Of a DNA stretch of 46,375 nt, positions 34,467 through 42,170 are shown one piece after another. The stretch comes from an uncultured Flavobacteriales bacterium. Lineage in GTDB: Bacteria > Bacteroidota > Bacteroidia > Flavobacteriales_D > Sanyastnellaceae. Position 1 is the first letter of the stretch; each line of letters opens with the position of its first letter. Where the stretch lies: NCBI GenBank assembly GCA_943787435.1, contig CALSMK010000024.1, forward strand, positions 1 through 46,375. Reading direction: 5' to 3'. The position numbers were made by a program, and so were the translations under genes. The notes under the pieces were generated by a model. It ran no database searches. It saw only the letters and a list, made by a program, of their open reading frames with translations, and was not told the DNA's origin.

Positions 34467-36251
34467 TTACTCTCCGCAAGGCTGACCGTAGAGCGCCAAA
34501 AACACAAGAAGGTCGGCCGATCCAATCAGTTGGTTTCCGTCTGTGTCATACGCGCAATCTCCACCTCCGGAGCAATCAAATTCGCATGAGCCATCATCAA
34601 GGGTGGCCGCCGCGTCATAATTGGTGGCGTCACCATATGTGCAACCCTGAGAGCCGGTCACCAAGAACTGGCAAGTCCCATCGTCATTGGTGGCGTCTGC
34701 ATTGTAATTCTCGGCTTCTGAATCCGTGCAACCGCTGATGACACAAGAACCGTCGTCATCTGTGGCCAATGGATTGTAGTTGTCGGCGGTGCTGTTGGTG
34801 CAACCAGGAACCTCATCCTCGTCGCAAACTCCATCTCCGTCGCTGTCATTCAGGCAGTTGCCGGAACAATCCACCGTGTTGTTGGGATATCCGACTGGAA
34901 ACTCGCACAAGGAGTTGTCCTCAATGACCGCTTGCGGGTTGTAGTTACATGCGTCCACATCTACGCAGCCAGCGCAGGTCAAGAAATCACAGCTTCCATC
35001 GTCAAAATCAGCCAGTGGATTGTAGTTACAAGCTCCTTGATCCGTGCAACCTGGCGTGACCACAGGAAAAGTCAGAGTCTGTCCGGTCACCTGTTTGTTT
35101 TCGCCTGCGGAACTCCTGTATTGGATGTTCAATAAGATGTCTACAATGCCGTCCGTGGTGAATTGTCCAAGCAGAACACGCCCTTGGTCATCTGGGAACG
35201 CATCTGGCTCGAGGTCTGGGAGGATGTACCATGTCCCCCCCACGGCGTTGTCAATGATCAAGTCTCCTCCGGCCTCAAACCCTAAGAAGTCGGCACCAAT
35301 GAAATCAACAGAACCAGAAACATCTTCTGAACCAATGGTCACCCAGCTGTCGTACTCCAAAAATTCAAAAGAATCGAACAGCAGCGCATTCACCGAGGTG
35401 GCCAAGGCTCCTCCGAGCGCATCTTGGTAAAAGGAACCCGTTGTGGTGATGGTCAGAGCTGTGTCTTGTAAACCGTAAACCGCCACCACTTGGGCGTCCG
35501 GGTCATCAAAGTTGGCATAGACGCGATAAGTGTCGAATCCTTCAGCGATGGTCTCGTTCTCCCCGACGAGGGTGTTTTCCCCAACCAGTTCAAATGACAA
35601 CCCGGTAAAGTCCGTCGGTTCATAGCCCACAGTCAAACCGGTCTCGTTGTAGACATTCAGTTGGGCATCCCTCCACTGAAGGTTGCATGTGAAATTCCAC
35701 GTTCCTGCAGTCGTCAGCTGAGCCAACAGGATTTGACCATTTGCATCCACTGCGGATTGAATTTGGTCCGGAGTGACGAATACAGACCCGCCCACGCCGT
35801 CGTTGACGAAGAAGTTCCCACCGTCTTCAAAGTCAATGATGGCTGAATTCCAACCCGGACCTCCCACTTGAGAGGCCGCTGTGGGCACCTCGCTGTCCTC
35901 TTGACCAATGGTGACCCAAGAGTCGTAAGGCAGGTTTTGGAACGTTCCATACAGCAGCGGATTGATGGAGACTGGCGTAAAACCGCCCAAATCATCTTGA
36001 TAAAAACCTGCACTGGAACTGATGTCCATGCCAAAAGGGCTCTCAGCATACAAAGCCTGAGCAATGTCTGTGGCATCGTTAAAATTGGCATAAACCCGAT
36101 AGGTGGTCATGCCGGCCAATGCACCCGCATCAGGCCCATGGACCTGAACCACCTCATAGGACAACCCGGTAAAGTCGGCCTTGGCCAGAAGAACCATAAA
36201 AAAGAAAGACGCAAATGCTGCGCAACGAGCAAGGAATTGGAGTTTCGGCAT
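34467..36251 (-). CDS. Secreted protein with two copies of an unrecognised domain, Cys repeats and dockerin-like tail
   Basis: 594 residues; signal peptide in the first 26 (LARCAAFASFFFMVLLAKA). Two tandem copies of a roughly 170-residue domain follow (about 32-205 and 213-395). Each shows TYRVYANF, SFYQDALGG or AGFYQDDLGG, YDSWVTIG, a GGSVF or GGTWY strand, and GRVLLGQFTT or GQILLAQLTT. The same domain opens the 31.5-kb protein. Residues about 400-560 carry five Cys repeats (first GCTDQGACNYNPLADFDDG) and one Asp-rich CLNDSDGDGVCDEDE segment. The C-terminus is CAYDTDGNQLIGSADLLVFL...PCGE. No T9SS domain is seen. A TAAATTG box lies seven bases before the ATG. Function unknown; co-orientation suggests it works with the 31.5-kb protein. 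Confidence 0.75.
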   Translation of the reverse strand: MPKLQFLARCAAFASFFFMVLLAKADFTGLSYEVVQVHGPDAGALAGMTTYRVYANFNDATDIAQALYAESPFGMDISSSAGFYQDDLGGFTPVSINPLLYGTFQNLPYDSWVTIGQEDSEVPTAASQVGGPGWNSAIIDFEDGGNFFVNDGVGGSVFVTPDQIQSAVDANGQILLAQLTTAGTWNFTCNLQWRDAQLNVYNETGLTVGYEPTDFTGLSFELVGENTLVGENETIAEGFDTYRVYANFDDPDAQVVAVYGLQDTALTITTTGSFYQDALGGALATSVNALLFDSFEFLEYDSWVTIGSEDVSGSVDFIGADFLGFEAGGDLIIDNAVGGTWYILPDLEPDAFPDDQGRVLLGQFTTDGIVDILLNIQYRSSAGENKQVTGQTLTFPVVTPGCTDQGACNYNPLADFDDGSCDFLTCAGCVDVDACNYNPQAVIEDNSLCEFPVGYPNNTVDCSGNCLNDSDGDGVCDEDEVPGCTNSTADNYNPLATDDDGSCVISGCTDSEAENYNADATNDDGTCQFLVTGSQGCTYGDATNYDAAATLDDGSCEFDCSGGGDCAYDTDGNQLIGSADLLVFLALYGQPCGE

Positions 36252-36258
36252 AGTGCTA

Positions 36259-36265
36259 CAATTTA
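36259..36265 (-). promoter_or_regulatory. Candidate -7-like box of the 34.5-kb gene
   Basis: TAAATTG on the minus strand, seven bases before the ATG at 36251; a shortened TAnnTTG form. Confidence 0.35.
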
Positions 36266-36318
36266 GTGAAATTGAAGCATGACCATGGCCACTCCATGCG
36301 GTGATTTTTGTCAGTGGG

Positions 36319-37971
36319 TCACTGAATGAACTCCCTTAAAGCTTGGGTGCCTGATGTCCAATGCTTCTTTGCCGACTTCTCCTCTCCTCCCAATTGCTTG
36401 GCCATGGCCTTCCCCAACTCCACGCCCCACTGGTCGTAGCTGAAGACATTCCAGAGGAGACCTTCCAAGAAGATTTTGTGCTCGAATGCAGAGATCAATG
36501 CCCCCAGCGAAAAAGCATCCAATCGCTCACCCAACATGAACGTAGAGGGACGCCCTCCTTCAAAAACGCGATGCGGTGCAATGCCCCCCAGCTCGGCTTC
36601 AGATTGACCAGAGATGCGCATTTCGTCTTGAACAGACTCCAAATCGCGCCCCACACAAAACGCCTCAGCCTGGGCCACAGCATTGTCCAAAAGCAATTGA
36701 TGCATCGATGCATCCGCCCCCATGGCCTGACGAAAAGCCACAAACTCCACAGGGCATTTCGAAGTCCCTTGGTGCAGGAGCTGATGGAATGCATGCTGAC
36801 CATTGGTTCCTGGTTCTCCCCACACCACAGGGTGGGTTGACCAAGAAACTGGATGGCCATCCCGACCTACACTTTTTCCGTTGGACTCCATTTCCGCCTG
36901 CTGTAAATACGCAGGAAGCCGATGCAATGCCTGGGCGTAAGGCAAGACAGCTCTGCTGGAATGCCCCATGAAATTGACGTTCCAGATTTCAATCAAAGCC
37001 AAATGAAGAGGCACGTTCTCATCGGCATTGGCCTGCTGAAAATGCTGATCCATCTGTCTGGCTCCTCGGAGCATCTCTTTGAATGCCTTGGATCCCGACC
37101 CCAAAGCGATGGCCAAACCCACAGGACCCCACAAGGAGAACCTTCCGCCTACCCAATTGGCAAAACCAAAAACACGGTCTTCTGGGATGCCCATTTGACC
37201 TGCACCAGGAACGTTCGAGGTGACCGCCGCCAGATGCTGCCCCGCCTGTTCACCCAGCGAAGCCTTTAACCATGTCAGCGCCCTGTTGGCATTGGCCATG
37301 GTCTCCTGTGTCGTGAACGTCTTGGACACCACAACCACCAGCGTTCTCTCAGGAAGCAGTCCTTCCAATGCCTGATCCAAGTGAAAGGGATCGACGTTGC
37401 TGACAAATTGCACGTTCAATGGACTCCCTTCCTGCATGCGAACCGAGGCCATTGCTTCGTGGACCATCACCGGCCCCAAATCCGAACCACCAATCCCAAT
37501 GTTCACCACATGGGTGAAAGGCTGTCCATCTGCCGCCACATAGTCGCCGCTTCGAACCCGATCGGCAAACCCAAGAAAAGCATCACGCGTGCGCAAAACA
37601 TCCTCCATTACTGGGGCTCCTGAGACCTCAAAAGGATCCGCAGACTCTCCTCTCAAGGCAGCATGAAGCACGGACCTGCCTTCCGTCTTGTTGATGGCTT
37701 TGCCTCCAAATTGAGCCGCGATGGCTCCGGTCCAATCCGCATCTTCGGCCAAACGCAAAAGGGCATTCCATGCCGAATTGTCCACGCACTGCTTGGTGAA
37801 ATCAAAACGCCAACCCAAGTCTTTGGGAGCAAGAACCCACCGATCGACCCTTCCCTCCTCATCCTGAAGAGACTTGAGTCCTTTGGCCTTGAGCCTGTCC
37901 GAATGCCCTTGCAGCCCATGTCTCTCTGCAGCTGCCTTAAAATCAAAAGGAGAGAGTCCGTTTTCGTGCAT
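36319..37971 (-). CDS. pgi: Glucose-6-phosphate isomerase
   Basis: 550 residues, as in E. coli Pgi (549). It interconverts glucose 6-phosphate and fructose 6-phosphate in the cytoplasm. Motifs: VNIGIGGSDLGPVMV (phosphate-binding), VVVSKTFTTQETMAN, the catalytic Glu-containing FSLWGPVGLAIAL region, GHSSRAVLPYAQALHRLPAYLQQ, STHPVVWGEPGTNGQHAFHQLLHQG (catalytic Glu and His) and the catalytic Lys in the final AFEHKIFLEGLLWNVFSYDQWGVELGK. ATG 37971 (MHENGLSPFDF) gives the family length; the longer reading to 38154 would overlap fbaA. It starts 10 nt after the fbaA stop, so the two form a glycolysis/gluconeogenesis operon. Confidence 0.97.
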   Translation of the reverse strand: MHENGLSPFDFKAAAERHGLQGHSDRLKAKGLKSLQDEEGRVDRWVLAPKDLGWRFDFTKQCVDNSAWNALLRLAEDADWTGAIAAQFGGKAINKTEGRSVLHAALRGESADPFEVSGAPVMEDVLRTRDAFLGFADRVRSGDYVAADGQPFTHVVNIGIGGSDLGPVMVHEAMASVRMQEGSPLNVQFVSNVDPFHLDQALEGLLPERTLVVVVSKTFTTQETMANANRALTWLKASLGEQAGQHLAAVTSNVPGAGQMGIPEDRVFGFANWVGGRFSLWGPVGLAIALGSGSKAFKEMLRGARQMDQHFQQANADENVPLHLALIEIWNVNFMGHSSRAVLPYAQALHRLPAYLQQAEMESNGKSVGRDGHPVSWSTHPVVWGEPGTNGQHAFHQLLHQGTSKCPVEFVAFRQAMGADASMHQLLLDNAVAQAEAFCVGRDLESVQDEMRISGQSEAELGGIAPHRVFEGGRPSTFMLGERLDAFSLGALISAFEHKIFLEGLLWNVFSYDQWGVELGKAMAKQLGGEEKSAKKHWTSGTQALREFIQ

Positions 37972-37981
37972 AAGGGGTGGG

Positions 37982-39052
37982 TTATTCAGCGTTTCGGCCC
38001 AAACAATTGAGGTCGTCAAACGCTTGGCGCAAACGCTCCACAAAACTGGTTTCTCCTGCGCGAAGCCAAACACGAGGGTCGTACTTCTTCTTGTTCGGCT
38101 GGTCAGCACCTTCTGGGTTACCGATCTGCGTCTGCAGGTAACCGGACCACTCATTAACGTAGTCTCTCACGCCGCTCAAGTAGGCCCACTGCATGTCCGT
38201 ATCGATGTTCATTTTGATGGCACCGTAGGAGATGGCTTCGCGGATTTCGTCGACGCTGCTCCCAGATCCGCCATGAAACACGAAGTCCACAGGGCGAGGG
38301 CCCGTGCCATGCTTGGCCGCAATGTGATCTTGGCTGTTCTTCAAAATCACAGGTGTCAACTCCACGTTTCCAGGCTTGTACACACCATGAACATTGCCAA
38401 AGGCCGCGGCCACGGTGAACTGATCGCTGACAGCTCCCAATTGCTCATAGGCATAAGCCACCTCTTCGGGCTGGGTGTAGAGGTGCTTGGAGTCGATGTC
38501 GGTGTTGTCAACACCATCTTCTTCTCCGCCTGTGACGCCCAATTCGATTTCGAGGTACATCCCCAACGGCGCCATGCGCTTGAGGTATTCAACACAGGTT
38601 CCAATGTTTTCTTCCAATGGCTCCTCACTGAGGTCAATCATGTGAGATGAAAACAGAGGGCGGCCGGTGGCGGCATGATGCGCTTCACCGCGCTCAAGCA
38701 AGCCGTCGATCCAAGGCAACAATTTGCGCGCGCAGTGGTCGGTATGAAGGACCACAGGAACCCCATATGCCTCTGCCAATTCGTGAACATGCAACGCTGC
38801 CGAAACACTGCCGAGCACTGCGGCTTTCTGATCGTCCAGCTTCAATGACTTCCCTGCATAGAATGCCGCTCCTCCATTGGAAAGCTGAACAATCACAGGA
38901 GACCCCACAGAGGCAGCCGTCTCCAAGGTCGCATTCAGCGAATTTGTGCCAATGATGTTGACTGCTGGAATCGCATAACCTCTGGCTTGCGCGTCTTTAA
39001 AAAGTTCGGCGACTTCTGCGCCATGGAGTACTCCTGAACGGAATCGGGACAT
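37982..39052 (-). CDS. fbaA: Class II fructose-bisphosphate aldolase
   Basis: 356 residues, close to E. coli FbaA (359), a zinc enzyme that splits fructose 1,6-bisphosphate. Key parts: AIPAVNIIGTNSLNATLE, VVLHTDHCARKLLPWID (catalytic Asp and zinc His, about 105-121), FSSHMIDLSEEPLEENI, LEIELGVTGGEEDGVDN (about 170), FGNVHGVYKPGNVEL (zinc His), FHGGSGSSVDEIREAI and KMNIDTDMQWAY (phosphate binding). It is the first gene of the fbaA-pgi operon. A TACCTTG box lies 23 nt before the ATG. Confidence 0.97.
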   Translation of the reverse strand: MSRFRSGVLHGAEVAELFKDAQARGYAIPAVNIIGTNSLNATLETAASVGSPVIVQLSNGGAAFYAGKSLKLDDQKAAVLGSVSAALHVHELAEAYGVPVVLHTDHCARKLLPWIDGLLERGEAHHAATGRPLFSSHMIDLSEEPLEENIGTCVEYLKRMAPLGMYLEIELGVTGGEEDGVDNTDIDSKHLYTQPEEVAYAYEQLGAVSDQFTVAAAFGNVHGVYKPGNVELTPVILKNSQDHIAAKHGTGPRPVDFVFHGGSGSSVDEIREAISYGAIKMNIDTDMQWAYLSGVRDYVNEWSGYLQTQIGNPEGADQPNKKKYDPRVWLRAGETSFVERLRQAFDDLNCLGRNAE

Positions 39053-39155
39053 TGTGTCGTAGGATTTACGGGGCGCAAGGTAGCCCGCACCGATGCCCTG
39101 TCACCTTTTCAGCGCCTCAATTTTCTGGACCGGCGACCGCAAAAGGAGCGATTGT

Positions 39156-39698
39156 TCAATCCTGCCCTCGCTCTAGGGCCTTGATGAATTCTGACTCACT
39201 AAATGTCAACCACTTGGCAGCATCACCCGCAGAAGATGCCCACTGGCTATTGGGGTGAATTCGCATCACTTCTGCATAGGCCTTCAAAGCACCGGTGGTG
39301 TCTTTAAGTTCAGTTTCTCGCAGAAAACCCACCCTAAAAATGGATTCTGCAATGCACTCGTCAGGCCCTCCTCCTTCCGCGACGTCCAGCCATTGATTGA
39401 CCGCAGCTTCATGGTCACCGCGACCTTGAAGCAAATCAGCCCGCCTCATGAGGAACAAAACAGCCAATGAATCTCCATGATGCGCATTGGCATAGGCCGC
39501 ATAGTCGCGAAGAAGAGAGGACACGACCCTCTCTCCTTCTGGCGGTAATACTTCAGCATCGGTGGACTTGAGAAAAGGCCGAAGCTCTGCCTCTGCCTTT
39601 TCTATTCTTTCAAGCACTAGCGCGTCAGGGCCGGCAACACCGCAACCCCAGCAAATGGCCAGCGCCAACCCTGTGACCCGAGCAAACCGAAGGCTCAT
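39156..39698 (-). CDS. Lipoprotein with TPR-like helices
   Basis: 180 residues. The first 20 are a lipoprotein-type signal (VTGLALAICWGCGVAG), with Cys 19 as a possible lipid anchor, although the preceding W-G is not ideal. The rest is helical, with two TPR-like pairs (DSLAVLFLMRRADLLQGRGDHEAAVNQWLDVA; DTTGALKAYAEVMRIHPNSQWA) typical of tol-pal-type or BamD-like accessory proteins. The start overlaps the stop of the deformylase gene by four bases (ATGA), so translation is coupled. Function unknown. Confidence 0.7.
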   Translation of the reverse strand: MSLRFARVTGLALAICWGCGVAGPDALVLERIEKAEAELRPFLKSTDAEVLPPEGERVVSSLLRDYAAYANAHHGDSLAVLFLMRRADLLQGRGDHEAAVNQWLDVAEGGGPDECIAESIFRVGFLRETELKDTTGALKAYAEVMRIHPNSQWASSAGDAAKWLTFSESEFIKALERGQD

Positions 39699-40273
39699 CG
39701 ACGGCTGCGTTTTCCGGGGAACCGCATGGCATAGTCAGATGGAACCTTTCCAGATGAAATCTCTTTGAGCTTGCCCTTGAGCAAAGCCTTTTTGAGAACA
39801 GGCTGGTAATCGGGAATCATCACACCATCGAGGTGGTCGTTTTCATGTTGTACAATTCGCGCAGCAATGCCACTCAACGCCTCCTCTCGAAGAACCCAAT
39901 CTGAATCATAGTATTCCACCTTCACAGACACAGGGCGCTCAACAGGCTCCCGGACTCCTGGAATGGACAAACACCCCTCCTCCATCACATCGCAATCCTC
40001 GGACTCATCAAACAACACGGGGTTGATCATCACCCGCTTGAAGTCCTTGCAACCCGCGTCCCCATTCTCCCCCTCCCCAAATGGAGAACCGTCCACCACA
40101 AACAAGCGAATGGACTGACCGATTTGAGGTGCAGCCAGCCCCACCCCTTCTGCCTTGTACATGGTCTCCCACATGTTTTGAATCAGAACGCCCAATCCGT
40201 CCATCTCCTTCTGGACATCTTCTGCCTCTTTTCTCAAGACCGGATCGCCGTAGGCCACAACTGGTAATATCAT
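39695..40273 (-). CDS. def: Peptide deformylase
   Basis: 192 residues. It removes the N-formyl group from new proteins. The three family motifs are present: GVGLAAPQIGQ (about 45), EGCLSIPG (about 100, Cys is a metal ligand) and VQHENDHLDG (about 143, HExxH metal site). The start MILPVVAYGDPVLRK matches the family. It is divergent from ribBA with a 48-nt gap and overlaps the downstream lipoprotein gene. Confidence 0.96.
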   Translation of the reverse strand: MILPVVAYGDPVLRKEAEDVQKEMDGLGVLIQNMWETMYKAEGVGLAAPQIGQSIRLFVVDGSPFGEGENGDAGCKDFKRVMINPVLFDESEDCDVMEEGCLSIPGVREPVERPVSVKVEYYDSDWVLREEALSGIAARIVQHENDHLDGVMIPDYQPVLKKALLKGKLKEISSGKVPSDYAMRFPGKRSRR

Positions 40274-40277
40274 AGGA

Positions 40278-40317
40278 CAAATTTGGGGACTTCAGAGCAT
40301 TCGCCCCGCTACCTTTG
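40278..40317. promoter_or_regulatory. Divergent def / ribBA promoter boxes
   Basis: On the plus strand TACCTTTG (40310-40317), a full TAnnTTTG match, lies four bases before the ribBA ATG at 40322. On the minus strand CAAATTTG (40278-40285, one mismatch) lies four bases before the def ATG at 40273. Confidence 0.5.
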
Positions 40318-40321
40318 TGCC

Positions 40322-41488
40322 ATGTTGAAGCAGAAACGGTCATTGGACAGCATTGAAGCGGCCATCGAGGACATTCGCCAGGGCAAATTGATCATCGTTG
40401 TAGACGATGAAGACCGTGAAAATGAAGGTGACTTTGTCGCCGCAGCGCGTTTTGCCACCCCTGAACTCATCAACTTCATGGCCGTTGAAGGGCGCGGACT
40501 GATCTGCGCACCCCTCATCGAAGACCGATGCGATGAATTGGAACTGGAGTTGATGGTCAACCGAAACAACGCAGCGTTCGAAACTCCATTTACAGTGAGC
40601 GTCGACCTGGTTGGCAAAGGATGTACCACTGGCATTTCCGCCCAAGACCGCGCCATGACGGTGCAGGCATTGATTGACCCCAACACACAACCCGATGAAC
40701 TGGGGAGACCTGGCCACATTTTCCCACTTCGCGCCAGACGCGGTGGGGTCCTGAGGCGAGCTGGACACACCGAAGCCGCCATTGACCTTGCGCGATTGGC
40801 CGGCCTTGAGCCCGCAGGTGTGATTGTTGAAATCATGAACCCTGACGGCACCATGGCCAGGCTTCCAGAGCTGCTGGAAATGGCCGAAAAATTCGACTTG
40901 CGCATTGTCTCCATTGAAGACCTGATTGCGTTCCGATTGGCCAACGACACCTTGATTGAACGAACCGGCGAAAGGGAAATCACCACCTCGCAAGGTCCAT
41001 TCACCATGATCACCTACCGCCAAACCACCAGCGACGAAGAACACTTTGCGCTCATTCGTGGCTCTTGGTCTGAGGAAGAGGCCGTTCCGGTTCGGGTTCA
41101 CGCCAGCCAACCGCGTTTTGATTTATTGGACTCCTCCAGTTTTGGAAAAGGAGAAGCACTCAGAATTGCACTGGAACGGATGTCATCCATGGACCGATGC
41201 GCCTTTGTTTATTTGGAAAGCGGCCAATCACCTTGGAGCGCCATGCACGATTTACCCTCTGACGCTCCGGGAACGGACCCCACCCACATAGGTGTTGGAG
41301 AAGCTGAACTCAAGCGGCGTCATGGGCGCACTTATGGACTGGGCGCTCAAATCCTCAGGGATCTTGGCATCCGGAAGCTTCAACTGATCAGTGACACAGC
41401 CAAGGTGACCAAAGGCATGTCCCTCTATGGGATTGACATCTCAGCAGTCCTCCCGTTGAGAGACTCAACCCGAGTGGTCAACTCCTGA
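40322..41488 (+). CDS. ribB: 3,4-dihydroxy-2-butanone-4-phosphate synthase with degenerate GTP cyclohydrolase II domain
   Basis: 388 residues, laid out like bifunctional RibBA. The N-terminal DHBP synthase half (1-205) is intact: VVDDEDRENEGDF (catalytic acids), TTGISAQDRAMTVQAL, GRPGHIFPLRARRGGVLRR and HTEAAIDLARLAG. It makes the four-carbon riboflavin precursor from ribulose 5-phosphate. The C-terminal half keeps the overall fold (FALIRGSW; LGAQILRDLGIRKLQLISD) but the zinc Cys motif is replaced (VRVHASQPRFDLLDSSSFGK) and the catalytic loop reads YLESGQSPWSA rather than YLRQEGRGIGL. Cyclohydrolase activity is therefore unlikely and must come from RibA at 23.6 kb. ATG 40322 is supported by a -7 box four bases upstream; a terminator follows the stop. 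Confidence 0.93.
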   Translation: MLKQKRSLDSIEAAIEDIRQGKLIIVVDDEDRENEGDFVAAARFATPELINFMAVEGRGLICAPLIEDRCDELELELMVNRNNAAFETPFTVSVDLVGKGCTTGISAQDRAMTVQALIDPNTQPDELGRPGHIFPLRARRGGVLRRAGHTEAAIDLARLAGLEPAGVIVEIMNPDGTMARLPELLEMAEKFDLRIVSIEDLIAFRLANDTLIERTGEREITTSQGPFTMITYRQTTSDEEHFALIRGSWSEEEAVPVRVHASQPRFDLLDSSSFGKGEALRIALERMSSMDRCAFVYLESGQSPWSAMHDLPSDAPGTDPTHIGVGEAELKRRHGRTYGLGAQILRDLGIRKLQLISDTAKVTKGMSLYGIDISAVLPLRDSTRVVNS

Positions 41489-41510
41489 GGACACCATTCA
41501 AAACCTGAGA

Positions 41511-41546
41511 AACGAAAAAGCCCGGCGAATGCCGGGCTTTTTCGTT
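41511..41546. terminator. Bidirectional terminator between ribB(A) and rpmE2
   Basis: Perfect 16-bp stem, 41511-41526 with 41531-41546 (core GCCCGGC / GCCGGGC), loop GAAT, A-rich on the left and T-rich on the right. It serves both convergent genes. Confidence 0.93.
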
Positions 41547-41563
41547 TTGCAGTAAGGGATGAA

Positions 41564-41818
41564 TCACTTCTTGTGCTTCGCGTAGCGGGTGCGGAACTTG
41601 TCGATTCGTCCAGCAGTGTCCACCAAAGTGTTCTTTCCTGTGTAGAACGGATGGCTGGCGGAACTGACTTCAACCTTGATCACGGGATACTCGTTTCCGT
41701 CATCCCACGCTTCGTTCTCTTTGCTCTCTGCACAGCTCTTGCCCAAGAAGCGCCAATCCGCCGTCAGGTCTTTAAAGATCACGGTGCGGTAGTTCTCTGG
41801 ATGGATTCCTTCTTTCAT
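41564..41818 (-). CDS. rpmE2: 50S ribosomal protein L31 type B
   Basis: 84 residues. [17 protein letters not shown] and [28 protein letters not shown] are diagnostic for L31. The zinc-binding Cys set of the zinc form is absent (one Cys remains, in [10 protein letters not shown]), so this is the zinc-independent type B form, the usual one in Bacteroidota. It has a well-formed promoter (41839-41869). Confidence 0.97.
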   Translation of the reverse strand: MKEGIHPENYRTVIFKDLTADWRFLGKSCAESKENEAWDDGNEYPVIKVEVSSASHPFYTGKNTLVDTAGRIDKFRTRYAKHKK

Positions 41819-41838
41819 GGCTAGACACTTTCAGTCGG

Positions 41839-41869
41839 CAAAAATAGCTCGCTTTTTCTGCAAAACCAA
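41839..41869 (-). promoter_or_regulatory. Promoter of rpmE2
   Basis: On the minus strand a TTG (41869-41867) is followed by 20 nt and TATTTTTG (41846-41839), the best match here to the Bacteroidota -33/-7 promoter. The leader to the ATG is about 15-20 nt. Confidence 0.65.
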
Positions 41870-41995
41870 TCGAAAATCTTTTCGGACAATCTTGACCGGA
41901 AAAAGCACCCGCACCACACCCTATTGCATCAAATCAACAATGGTCATTGGATAACATTCACCCGACCAAAGCCCTTTCCCACTGTACCTTGCAAG

Positions 41996-42095
41996 CGGTT
42001 TTAAGTGAGTAAGGTTAGCTACGGCTAACTGAGCATCAAGTGATAATTTGGTTAAGTAGTCCCGCAGTGAAACGTCACTGCGGGATTTTCTTTTT
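41996..42095 (+). ncRNA. Candidate small RNA of about 100 nt
   Basis: The 352-bp gap between rpmE2 and the next gene contains no ORF but has a complete transcript layout on the plus strand. A -7-like TACCTTG lies at 41985-41991, followed by a hairpin GTTAGC-TACG-GCTAAC (42014-42029), an A/T-rich linker, and a strong terminator at 42061-42095. The TACG loop belongs to the very stable UNCG tetraloop class. No upstream plus-strand gene needs this terminator, because ribBA ends at its own terminator 500 bp earlier. It does not resemble tmRNA, 6S, SRP RNA or RNase P RNA. It could instead be a leader for the gene at 42171, but the terminator would then act as an attenuator. The rest of the gap (41870-41984) shows nothing. 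Confidence 0.5.
42061..42095 (+). terminator. Orphan Rho-independent terminator
   Basis: Perfect 10-bp stem CCCGCAGTGA (42061-42070), loop AACG, TCACTGCGGG (42075-42084), then ATTTTCTTTTT. It has no coding gene upstream on the plus strand and defines the 3' end of the candidate small RNA. Confidence 0.88.
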
Positions 42096-42170
42096 CACCG
42101 TCCACATGCGCTTGTCGACACTCATCCCGGCGCCTTGACCAACAGGCCTCCATGTAATGGACATTGCAAC

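Noticed and set aside
41996-42095. tracrRNA-like or other known structured RNA
   Set aside because: There is no Cas gene, CRISPR repeat or anti-repeat in the window, and the hairpins do not match tmRNA, SRP, 6S or RNase P cores.
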